Positions 38,047 through 49,514 of a DNA stretch of 64,000 nt are shown in pieces (the first letter of the stretch is position 1; the number at the start of each line of letters is the position of its first letter). The DNA is taken from NCBI GenBank assembly GCA_963573385.1, contig CAUYLG010052022.1, positions 62,001-126,000 of the forward strand. The letters run 5' to 3'. This DNA is from Cacajao melanocephalus. Taxonomy: Eukaryota > Chordata > Mammalia > Primates > Pitheciidae. Both the position numbers and the translations under genes were made by a program. The notes beneath the pieces were generated by a model that had not been told where the DNA came from, made no database searches, and saw only the letters and a list, made by a program, of their open reading frames with translations.

Positions 38047-40848
38047 ATGGCTGTGGTCATCCGTTTGCAAGGTCTCCCAATTGTGGCGGGGACCATGGAC
38101 ATTCGTCACTTCTTCTCTGGATTGACCATTCCTGATGGGGGCGTGCATATTGTAGGGGGTGAACTGGGTGAGGCTTTCATCGTTTTTGCCACTGATGAAG
38201 ATGCAAGGCTTGGTATGATGCGCACAGGTGGTACAATTAAAGGGTCAAAAGTAACACTATTGTTGAGTAGTAAAACGGAAATGCAGAATATGATTGAACT
38301 GAGTCGTAGGCGTTTTGAAACTGCCAACTTAGATATACCACCAGCAAATGCCAGTAGATCAGGACCACCACCTAGCTCAGGAATGAGTGGCAGGGTAAAC
38401 TTGCCCACAACAGTATCCAACTTTAACAGTCCTTCGCCCAGTGTAGTTACTGCCACCACTTCTGTTCATGAAAGCAACAAAAACATACAGACATTTTCCA
38501 CAGCCAGCATAGGAACAGCTCCTCCAAATATGGGGGCTTCGTTTGGGAGCCCGACGTTTAGCTCAACCGTTCCAAGCACAGCCTCTCCAATGAACACAGT
38601 CCCGCCGCCACCAATTCCTCCAATTCCAGCGATGCCATCTCTGCCACCAATGCCATCCATTCCCCCAATTCCAGTTCCTCCTCCAGTACCTACATTGCCT
38701 CCTGTGCCTCCTGTGCCCCCGATTCCCCCAGTTCCTTCCGTGCCACCCATGACCCCACTGCCACCCATGTCGGGTATGCCACCCTTGAATCCGCCACCTG
38801 TGGCACCTCTACCTGCTGGAATGAATGGCTCTGGAGCACCTATGAATTTGAACAATAACCTGAACCCTCTGTTTCTTGGTCCATTAAATCCTGTCAACCC
38901 TATCCAGATGAACTCTCAGAGCAGTGTGAAGCCACTTCCCATCAACCCTGATGATCTGTATGTCAGTGTGCATGGAATGCCCTTTTCTGCAATGGAAAAT
39001 GATGTCAGAGATTTTTTCCATGGGCTCCGTGTTGATGCAGTGCATTTGTTGAAAGATCATGTAGGTCGAAATAATGGGAATGGATTGGTTAAGTTTCTCT
39101 CCCCTCAAGATACATTTGAAGCTTTGAAACGAAACAGAATGCTGATGATTCAACGCTATGTGGAAGTTAGCCCTGCCACAGAGAGACAATGGGTAGCTGC
39201 TGGAGGCCATATCACTTTTAAGCAAAATATGGGACCTTCTGGACAAGCTCATCCCCCTCCTCAGACACTTCCCAGGTCAAAATCGCCCAGTGGGCAGAAA
39301 AGATCAAGGTCAAGATCACCACATGAGGCTGGTTTTTGTGTTTACTTGAAAGGGCTACCATTTGAAGCAGAAAACAAACATGTCATTGATTTTTTTAAAA
39401 AGCTGGATATTGTGGAAGATAGCATTTATATAGCTTATGGACCCAATGGGAAAGCAACTGGTGAAGGCTTTGTAGAGTTCAGAAATGAGGCTGACTATAA
39501 GGCTGCTCTGTGTCGTCATAAACAGTACATGGGCAATCGCTTTATTCAAGTTCATCCAATAACTAAGAAAGGTATGCTAGAAAAGATAGATATGATTCGA
39601 AAAAGACTGCAGAACTTCAGCTATGACCAGAGGGAAATGATACTAAATCCAGAGGGTGATGTCAACTCTGCCAAAGTCTGTGCCCACATAACAAATATTC
39701 CATTCAGCATTACCAAGATGGATGTTCTTCAGTTCCTAGAAGGAATCCCAGTGGATGAAAATGCTGTACATGTTCTTGTTGATAACAATGGGCAAGGTCT
39801 AGGACAGGCATTGGTTCAGTTTAAAAATGAAGATGATGCACGTAAGTCTGAACGCTTACACCGTAAAAAACTTAATGGGAGAGAAGCTTTTGTTCATGTA
39901 GTTACCCTAGAAGATATGAGAGAGATTGAGAAAAATCCCCCTGCCCAAGGAAAAAAGGGATTAAAGATGCCTGTCCCAGGTAATCCTGCAGTTCCAGGAA
40001 TGCCCAGTGCGGGACTGCCCGGTGTGGGACTGCCCAGTGCAGGACTTCCCGGTGCGGGCCTGCCCAGTGCAGGACTGCCTGGTACGGCAATAACTGGTGC
40101 AGGACTGCCTGGTGCGGGAATGCCCAGTGCAGGAATACCTAGTGCAGGAGGTGAAGAGCATGCCTTCCTGACTGTAGGATCAAAGGAAGCCAACAATGGG
40201 CCTCCATTTAACTTTCCTGGTAATTTTGGTGGATCAAATGCCTTTGGGCCACCAATCCCTCCTCCAGGATTAGGAGGGGCCTTTGGTGATGCTAGGCCTG
40301 GTATGCCTTCAGTTGGAAACAGTGGTTTGCCTGGTCTAGGACTGGATGTTCCGGGTTTTGGAGGTGGACCAAACAACTTAAGTGGGCCATCAGGATTTGG
40401 AGGGGGCCCTCAGAATTTTGGAAATGGCCCTGGTAACTTAGGCGGTCCCCCTGGCTTTGGAAGTGGCCCTCCTGGTCTTGGAAATGCCCCTGGGCATTTG
40501 AGTGGGCCACCAGCTTTTGGGCCTGGGCCTGGCCCTGGCCCTGGCCCTGGCCCTGGCCCAATCCATATTGGTGGTCCCCCTGGCTTTGCATCTAGTTCTG
40601 GAAAACCAGGACCGACAGTAATTAAAGTGCAGAACATGCCCTTTACTGTGTCTATTGATGAGATTTTAGATTTCTTTTATGGCTATCAAGTAATCCCAGG
40701 CTCAGTGTGTTTAAAGTACAATGAAAAAGGTATGCCCACAGGTGAAGCCATGGTGGCCTTTGAGTCTCGGGATGAAGCCACAGCTGCTGTCATTGACTTA
40801 AATGACAGGCCTATAGGTTCCAGAAAAGTAAAACTTGTATTAGGGTAG
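38047..40848 (+). CDS. RBM12: RBM12, RNA-binding motif protein 12 (SWAN), single coding exon
   Basis: A 933-residue nuclear RNA-binding protein encoded without introns; human is 932 as I recall. Domains in order: RRM1 at about 3-80 (MAVVIRLQGLP); Pro-rich region at about 180-280 with many PPIPP/PPVPP units; RRM2 304-379 (LYVSVHGMPF); an RS-like stretch KRSRSRSP before RRM3 at 430-507 (FCVYLKGLPF); RRM4 from about 543 (VCAHITNIPF); 5-residue GLPxA repeats 654-699; Gly/Pro-rich region 700-850 with a GP run; RRM5 857-933 (IKVQNMPF). The start at 38047 is the ATG that begins RRM1 and has a good context; the frame upstream has no other ATG. Its exact function is poorly defined. Truncating human variants have been reported in psychosis families. 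It sits inside the CPNE1 transcription unit. Confidence 0.98.
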   Translation: MAVVIRLQGLPIVAGTMDIRHFFSGLTIPDGGVHIVGGELGEAFIVFATDEDARLGMMRTGGTIKGSKVTLLLSSKTEMQNMIELSRRRFETANLDIPPANASRSGPPPSSGMSGRVNLPTTVSNFNSPSPSVVTATTSVHESNKNIQTFSTASIGTAPPNMGASFGSPTFSSTVPSTASPMNTVPPPPIPPIPAMPSLPPMPSIPPIPVPPPVPTLPPVPPVPPIPPVPSVPPMTPLPPMSGMPPLNPPPVAPLPAGMNGSGAPMNLNNNLNPLFLGPLNPVNPIQMNSQSSVKPLPINPDDLYVSVHGMPFSAMENDVRDFFHGLRVDAVHLLKDHVGRNNGNGLVKFLSPQDTFEALKRNRMLMIQRYVEVSPATERQWVAAGGHITFKQNMGPSGQAHPPPQTLPRSKSPSGQKRSRSRSPHEAGFCVYLKGLPFEAENKHVIDFFKKLDIVEDSIYIAYGPNGKATGEGFVEFRNEADYKAALCRHKQYMGNRFIQVHPITKKGMLEKIDMIRKRLQNFSYDQREMILNPEGDVNSAKVCAHITNIPFSITKMDVLQFLEGIPVDENAVHVLVDNNGQGLGQALVQFKNEDDARKSERLHRKKLNGREAFVHVVTLEDMREIEKNPPAQGKKGLKMPVPGNPAVPGMPSAGLPGVGLPSAGLPGAGLPSAGLPGTAITGAGLPGAGMPSAGIPSAGGEEHAFLTVGSKEANNGPPFNFPGNFGGSNAFGPPIPPPGLGGAFGDARPGMPSVGNSGLPGLGLDVPGFGGGPNNLSGPSGFGGGPQNFGNGPGNLGGPPGFGSGPPGLGNAPGHLSGPPAFGPGPGPGPGPGPGPIHIGGPPGFASSSGKPGPTVIKVQNMPFTVSIDEILDFFYGYQVIPGSVCLKYNEKGMPTGEAMVAFESRDEATAAVIDLNDRPIGSRKVKLVLG
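40006..40149 (+). repeat. RBM12: 15-bp tandem repeat in RBM12 coding sequence
   Basis: Nine to ten copies of a 15-base unit encode a five-residue pattern (GLPSA, GLPGA, GLPGV, GMPSA). Copies differ by a few bases. Period and frame are kept throughout. Confidence 0.9.
40519..40560 (+). repeat. RBM12: GGCCCT-type hexamer repeat in RBM12 coding sequence
   Basis: About seven tandem six-base units encode an alternating Gly-Pro run. Such a repeat can gain or lose units in frame and may explain the one-residue-scale length difference from human. Confidence 0.9.
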
Positions 40849-41481
40849 CCATTCACATCATTCTTTATAGGGTAGATCTTCATATTGCTGTGATTAATGC
40901 ATCCAGATTGTTTTCCTAGTATTTCCAGGTTAGAACCTGTGGATTGTTTCAATTGCATATAGCTTGGTTTCCATAACATAGAGCATTGGTTGACTGTTTA
41001 CAGAAGACTCACTCACCAGGATAAACATTGCCGTATGTTACAGTAAAGCTATCTGGAGAGAACACATAAATGATTTTGGCATACCATAGAGAAACCATTT
41101 GTAAAACTCAAATGACCACATAAAGCTTATCAAGGAGTCTAGATTGGTTTTGTTTTATACCATATGGGATGATGAAAATAGAAATGTCAGTAGAACTCAT
41201 TGAGGGTGCTCTTGCCAGCTGCTGGAAAATAGAAGTTGGCTACTCTCAGAATTTGGTTTAAAGCTGGACAGATTTACTTTGTTATAGGGTAAAGCTTTGT
41301 CTAAAGTCCTCATTTTCTTTTAAAATTGAATAAAATTTCTGTATACAGATTCATTGTATGTACCTTTATTGCTTCTTGAGGGTCCTTGCTGTATAGACAG
41401 TCCTGCTTCAGAAGTTGCTGCTTGCTTTGTCTAATTGACTCATTTGTAAATGAGCAGAACTGTTTTGTTGTTCTTTTTTTT

Positions 41482-41596
41482 CCTAAATATAAAAGTCCAC
41501 ACTTGGTTTGTGCTATAATCTCGAACTTTGATTTCCAGTTCCTAAATATAAAAGTCCACACTTGGTTTGTGCTATAATCTCGAACTTTGATTTCCA
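41482..41596 (+). repeat. 59-bp-period perfect tandem duplication
   Basis: 41482-41537 and 41541-41596 are identical over 56 bases, both beginning CCTAAATATAAAAGTCC. The copies abut with a period of 59. Perfect identity points to a recent event. Confidence 0.97.
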
Positions 41597-41639
41597 ATGT
41601 CACACTTAAAACTGTGTGGAATAAGACTTTTGCCATAAA

Positions 41640-41645
41640 AATAAA
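41640..41645 (+). terminator. RBM12: Candidate RBM12 poly(A) signal AATAAA
   Basis: Canonical hexamer about 790 bases past the stop, followed by T/G-containing sequence (TTTTTGGTTTG) some 30 bases on. Other hexamers occur at 41329, 44434 and 44450; usage cannot be decided from sequence. Confidence 0.45.
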
Positions 41646-42210
41646 CTATGGAGTCCTTTACCTACCAGAGCCTTTTTGGTTTGACTGCCGTGTTTTAGGA
41701 TAGTCAGTTTAAAAATTGTTCATGTTGTTTGGATGGTATCAAAACCCAGAAACCACTTTTAATAATGTGTTTAAGATACTTGATTTGAAGTCCTATCCAT
41801 GATGGACTAATTGTACTATCAATTTTCTCCTGTCCCAATTTATGTGAAATTTTGGCCTTTAAGTAAAAGAGGGGCCCATTCATAGGAAAGAGTATTATAT
41901 CTAGGTTTTTAAAACTGAATTTGAAATTATCTTTGTTAGCAATAGTATTATAGAATAAAAGATCCATATGCTGGTTCATAGATTGATATGTGTTTAGTCC
42001 TGTTATTTGGAGGCTTTTTGTTATGGTTGTTCGATCAAGGGCCTGTTTACTAAAATCCTTCATACAGAGTACAAGTGCAGCTGCCAGAGGGGAGAAAATT
42101 GACATTTTTGAGACTTTCATGCTCTCTTTGGTGTACAGGACACTAAGGCAGGAGGACCACATGAGTTCTGGTTGGTTAAGTGTCCTTCTCATGGAAACAC
42201 TTGGCCTTAC

Positions 42211-42414
42211 TCTAATTATGCTTACTTTCCCTAGTCAGTGCTCTAAAGATGTGTCACATTTTATTACAAACAATACAGAAGGGGAGATAGATGGTATGAA
42301 AAACACATTTTCTCAGTGTCATAAAAGGCTCTAATTATGGTTAGTTTCCCTAGTGAAAATGCTCTGAAGATACGTCACATTATATTATAAATAATACAGA
42401 AGGGGAGATAGGTG
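42211..42414 (+). repeat. Diverged direct duplication (two copies of about 84 bp)
   Basis: 42211-42294 and 42330-42414 share TCTAATTATG, TTTCCCTAGT, CGTCACATT-like and AATACAGAAGGGGAGATAG blocks at a period of about 119, with roughly a dozen differences. This is older than the 59-bp duplication upstream. Confidence 0.9.
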
Positions 42415-44433
42415 AGATAACATGAAAGACATTATCTTTTAATGGCCCCTTTGCCTTGATTTGAAACATCCCCAACATTTCCTACAAATCAGTGTACTTA
42501 ACAAAGGGGTCAGTCTTTTAAAATAAGTATTTCCTATTAAAATATGTACATACATATACAGTGCCTTTTTGGTGTTGGGAGTCAGTGGAACACTGAAATA
42601 CAGCGGTCTTGTAATTTAGAGTTAAGAGTGGCAACTGTTTTCTTTTGATAAGATTTGGAAAGGCTTTTTATCACTACAATCTTAGAGGATTGACAGTACA
42701 GGATGTTTGTTTAAGGGAAGGATTGTTTAGACTCAAGAAGAGGTGACTGCGTTGTGGGTCTTTGGATAATTCATGAATACAAATTTGCTTTGACAGATCA
42801 CTAGATACTGCCTCCTTAGCTTAAAAAGCAACATAACGTTTGTATATGCTGTTTAAGTTTCTGTTAAGTAATCATTTATCATTCCAAAGACAATGCAAAA
42901 AACTTCAGCACTGCTTGGGAGTCATATTTCAACCACAGATATTTTCCCCATTGGAAAGCTATTTTCATTTTAGAAAAATGGGTTGTTTGAAGAAGAAAAT
43001 CTTTTATCTTTTTTCACAATTTATTTTGGTTATATGTTCATACATTCTTATTAAATATTTCATACACTTTATTGCAACTACTTTGTTATTTAACTACATC
43101 TTAGATAAATGCTGAAAAGGGAAACTTGATTTCATTGTTCATCTAATTAAATAAATTAAGAGCGGTTTGTGTAGAAATTGGAGAGAACTATGTTTTATAT
43201 GAATCACAACAGTGCTTGTTGTGGAATGTATTAAATGCTTTGCCCTCTGGAACTTGATTTTTGTGTATTTGAGACTTATTAACAGTGCTAACTGCTAAGG
43301 ATACTGTTTACCTTGTTCTGGGCATTAGAGTTTCAGTTTTTAAAAAATTCTTGAAAATGTATTCTGTGAAACTATTCATACCTCTCTTCCTGCGAATTTT
43401 CTCCTAAGAACTAGGTTTGGGGTAGGAATGAATTTACATTATTTTCTCGTTTGCTTTGTATGGCATGAAGGATTTGTAAAGCTTTGCTCAAAGTTGTGTG
43501 CATTTGTAAACCTATCATGATATTTTCAATTTTATGTGTAAATTTTATTGTCTGTTTTTGGTGATTCCGACATTAATGGAAGAGAATATTTTCCATTAGG
43601 TTTAATTTTTTTTCTTCTCTCTTCTGATTTTTTTTAATTGGTATTCATTTTTCTTTTGATTTAAAGGATTAGAGAAATTTACAAATGTATGTCACAAATA
43701 AGCAAATTTGTAAACTTTTCTGAACTTTAGTGAAACATTTAGTTCACAAGCATAATTTGGAGGTGTGTTCTGTGTTTACACTGTAGTTTGGATATACAAT
43801 TATTATTAGTGGCTTTTTAAAAAAATGAAACAGTGTTAAGTGAAATGTAGTTCCTAGCTTTGTACTCCAAATTGTCAAAGCATCAACAATGAAAATTCCA
43901 TTAGGAAACTTTTTATTTAAAATTTAAGATAGTAATTAATGTTCAGTGTAGTGAAGGGCAGTCTTAACCCACTGGATGAAAATCTAGGAGTATATGGAAG
44001 TAAGCAAACATATACATTTTTAGGTGGAAAGAGTCAATCATGCGTAAAAATAAGGATGCATGAAAGCCTTAAACTCCAGCTCCCTTTTATTGGAGTCTGT
44101 GATTGTGTACAGGTATGGGTCAAGTGTGTAAAAAATAAAATCATCAATTTTAAGAACACTTGGGAAATGAGTAAAGAAATGTAAAAATTGCTGCTAGTCA
44201 AATTTTTTGGAAAGAATTTCTGAAAGTAGTCACTTTAAAAATTATTTTCCACCCTTGCAAAATTGCCACATTTAAATTGTTTTACTGGCAGTTCTATAGT
44301 AGTCCAGACTTTAGAAACCAAACATAATAAAATGGCTTGTTGCCAATATGGCCACAACATTGCCAGCAAATACTGCTTTGGCATCATTCAGCAGAGGTTT
44401 TTGTTTATAAAGATGAAGTCTTGAATACTGTTC

Positions 44434-44455
44434 AATAAACTTGTCAAAAAATAAA
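44434..44455 (+). terminator. RBM12: Candidate distal RBM12 poly(A) signals
   Basis: Two AATAAA hexamers at 44434-44439 and 44450-44455, with a T-rich run (GTTGTTTTTTTTTT) about 70 bases further on. If used, the 3' UTR would be about 3.6 kb and fill most of the Alu-free block. Confidence 0.35.
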
Positions 44456-45343
44456 ACAGGCTGATGCTTTTAATGCTTTAACTGCACAGAAGTTCTTTAT
44501 TGAGCTATAATATCTTGTCAGGGTTGTTTTTTTTTTAACTCTTGAAAATATTTTGTGCCTTTGGAAAGGTAGATTTGGTCTTCTTGGAGAAGTAAAAATT
44601 GTTGCTTATCCTTGCCTGCTAATGCTGAAGTGTCAAGAGAAAAGGATACTTGGAATGGCAGGGAGGAAAGCTGATTCTAGTTCAAGTCCATAGTATCTAC
44701 CTTTTCAGAATTTTATGTGTGTGATGTGTTAGCAAACAAAGCCCTTAAAAAATGTTGAAAACCTTTTATCTTGAGAGAGTTTAGCTTGTATTAGAATTTG
44801 GATACCCAGCATGTTTTAGAGGGGGGTCAGACATACATAATTCCAGGTAGTAGCTGAGCCATTATTAAATAATCAAGGTTTGACTAAGCAATGGACAAAT
44901 CAATGAGTGAAATCAGCTGCCTACAGATACCCAGAATGGCCTTTACTTTCTGAAAGGGCTGGACTGTGTGATAATATGTCGTCTTTTCTTGTTCAGGAGA
45001 GAGATCAGTGAGGTAATTCATTGTTACCTGCTTTCCAGTGTTTTATAGCAAGAAATAGTTTATCAGTTATGTGCATCATCACTAATCTCCCGGAAGTAGA
45101 GCTTTTATGGGATACAGTATACTCTAAACTTATGGCTTTCCTTCTTTGTTAAAAATAGCTTTATTTCAGTTTCATCTTTTTAATATAAAATCTGATAGAT
45201 CACATTGACTTGTAAAATATTCTAGAAAGAGTGTACTTTGGTAGTAGCACAATTCTCTGTTACAGTGACTTTTTCAACAACGTAAGCAAGTTCATCTCCT
45301 ATTGATTGGTACCTGCTCAGGTAAATGGTAATTCCCCCCCCCC

Positions 45344-45641
45344 GTTTTTTTTTATTTTGAGACAGAGTCTTGGTGTGTCGCCAGGCTAGAGTGCAGTGGT
45401 GCGATCTTGGCAGTTTATTGCAACCTCTGCCTCCCCATTTGAGCGATTCTCTTGCCTCAGCCTCCCAAGCAGCTGAGACTACAGGCACATGCCACCGTGC
45501 TCAGCTTAATTTTTTTTTGTATTTTTAGTAGAGACAGTTTCACCATGTTGGCCAGGATGGTCTCAATCTCCTGACCTCATGATCTGCATACCTCTGACTC
45601 CCAAAGTGCTAGGATTACAGGCATGAGCCACCACACCTGGC
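45344..45641 (-). mobile_element. Alu with target duplication
   Basis: C10 and T runs, GAGACAGAGTCTTGGTGTG to CACACCTGGCC; GGTAAATGGTAATT / GGTAAATGATAATT flanks. Confidence 0.94.
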
Positions 45642-45985
45642 CGGTAAATGATAATTATTTACCATGCTGTTCTTGTGTTTATTCTTGGTGCTTTGGTCTG
45701 CCTTGTGTTAGAGTCTCAAAAGCATCCTAGAGTGTGACTCCTTTTGTGGATCAACATAACTAGCAGGGAGCAACTGTGGCGGCATGCTGTTCTACATATT
45801 GCTGTACCACTGGAGTCCAGAAGGAGTAAAAAGCCACCTGATACAAACATTTCATCCCCAGGTACAGAAGAGCAGCATTCAAAGTCTAGGGGTAGGAAAT
45901 AGTGCTGGGAAAAATCACATCAACCAAATCCTTTGAATTCTGTCAGTAGCACCATGGACCTTCTTCCAGTGAAAATGTTTAAGGT

Positions 45986-46088
45986 GTGCTTGCCTTAGCA
46001 GCGCATATTAAAAACTGGAATGATACAGAGAAGATTAGCATGGTCCCTGCGCAAGATGACATGCAGTTTGTGAAGCATTCTTATAGGT
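45986..46088 (+). pseudogene. U6 snRNA pseudogene
   Basis: Begins GTGCTTGCC and follows U6 throughout: ATACAGAGAAGATTAGCATG, then CCCTGCGCAAGATGAC and GTGAAGCATTC. It has several substitutions and small deletions and no T-run terminator. The U6 promoter elements (PSE/TATA) are not evident upstream. It is a retrotransposed, probably dead copy. Confidence 0.93.
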
Positions 46089-46563
46089 CTCCATGCTGAG
46101 GCACAGAGACTCAGCAGATGTCATAGAGAAGTGATAAATGGCACAGCTGAGCACTGGAATTGGTACCCCAGTTGTTCCAGACCTCAGGATTTTGACCTTA
46201 GTAACTTAATAGTTACATTTTGCTTAATTGATGGCTTGCCTTTTCATGATAAGAGGAGAAGAAGATGACTATTTGGTTATGGAGCAATGACCAGCAAGAG
46301 AATGTAATTCATTAAAGGTGTTGAGTCAGTTTATCTCTTCTTAGGAATGAACTGTACTGTATTCAAATGGACTACTTGATGGTTCATTCCGTCCATTCTG
46401 CTGCTGCTCATTTTCTTCCTCTTCTTGCTTATATAGTAAATCTGCTTGTAACCTGGACTTAAAACTCTTAGACTAAAGCCCCTTCACTGCTGTCTCTAGT
46501 CCCAGCCTCCTAATGGGTGGGAATAGTTCATAACTTTCGGTTAGTGAATAAGACTAATCAAAA

Positions 46564-46673
46564 GCTGGGTGTGGTGGTTCACACCAGCACCGGTGGGAGG
46601 ATCACTTGAGCCCAAGAATTGAGATGAGCCTAAGTAACGTAGTGAGACCTTGTCTCTTAAAAAAAAAAAAAAA
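46564..46673 (+). mobile_element. FLAM-type Alu monomer with deletion
   Basis: GCTGGGTGTGGTGGTTCACA to GAGACCTTGTCTCTT and A15. Confidence 0.86.
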
Positions 46674-46767
46674 GCCTTGTCTCTTCGAGTTTGTGCTTCA
46701 TATCAAATGATAACAACCACATTGTGCTACCACAGGTCACACAGTGGGAATGATTTAAGAAGGTTAC

Positions 46768-47026
46768 TTGCTCTGCCGCCCAGGCTGGAGTACAGTGGTA
46801 CAGTCAGCTCACTGCAACCTGGACTTCTGGGCTCAAGCAGTCCTGCCTCAGCCTCTTAAGTAGTTTATTTTTTGTAGAGTAGTTTATTTTGTTGGTCGTT
46901 GGGGGCGGTGGAGGGGTGGTTCCACTGTGTGACTCAGGCTGGTCTTGAACTCTGGGGCTCAAGCTATGAGCCTACCTTGGCCTCTCAAAGTGCTGGGATT
47001 ACAGGTTGTGAGCCACTGCGCCTGGC
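46768..47026 (-). mobile_element. Alu, rearranged
   Basis: TTGCTCTGCCGCCCAGG to TGCGCCTGGCC; GTAGTTTATTTT is duplicated in the centre. Confidence 0.88.

Positions 47027-49514
<2,488 letters not shown>

Larger units (their letters stand above)
40849..41665 (+). other. RBM12: RBM12 3' UTR (minimum extent)
   Basis: AT-rich, Alu-free sequence after the TAG stop at 40846. Candidate poly(A) signals: AATAAA at 41329-41334 and 41640-41645. It contains the 59-bp-period tandem duplication at 41482-41596. The UTR may run much further, to about 44480. Confidence 0.65.
41666..45343 (+). other. AT-rich Alu-free block, possible extended RBM12 3' UTR
   Basis: No Alu, LTR or coding gene is seen. A diverged duplication lies at 42211-42414. 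Reverse-strand frames here look incidental. The absence of Alus suggests transcript-linked constraint, but that is inference. Confidence 0.5.

Noticed and set aside
39894..40637. Reverse-strand frames opposite the RBM12 Gly/Pro repeats
   Set aside because: They are mirror frames of a repetitive coding sequence; no independent support.
41704..42192. 162-codon reverse frame in the RBM12 3' UTR region
   Set aside because: No recognisable domain, AT-rich and overlaps transcribed UTR on the other strand.
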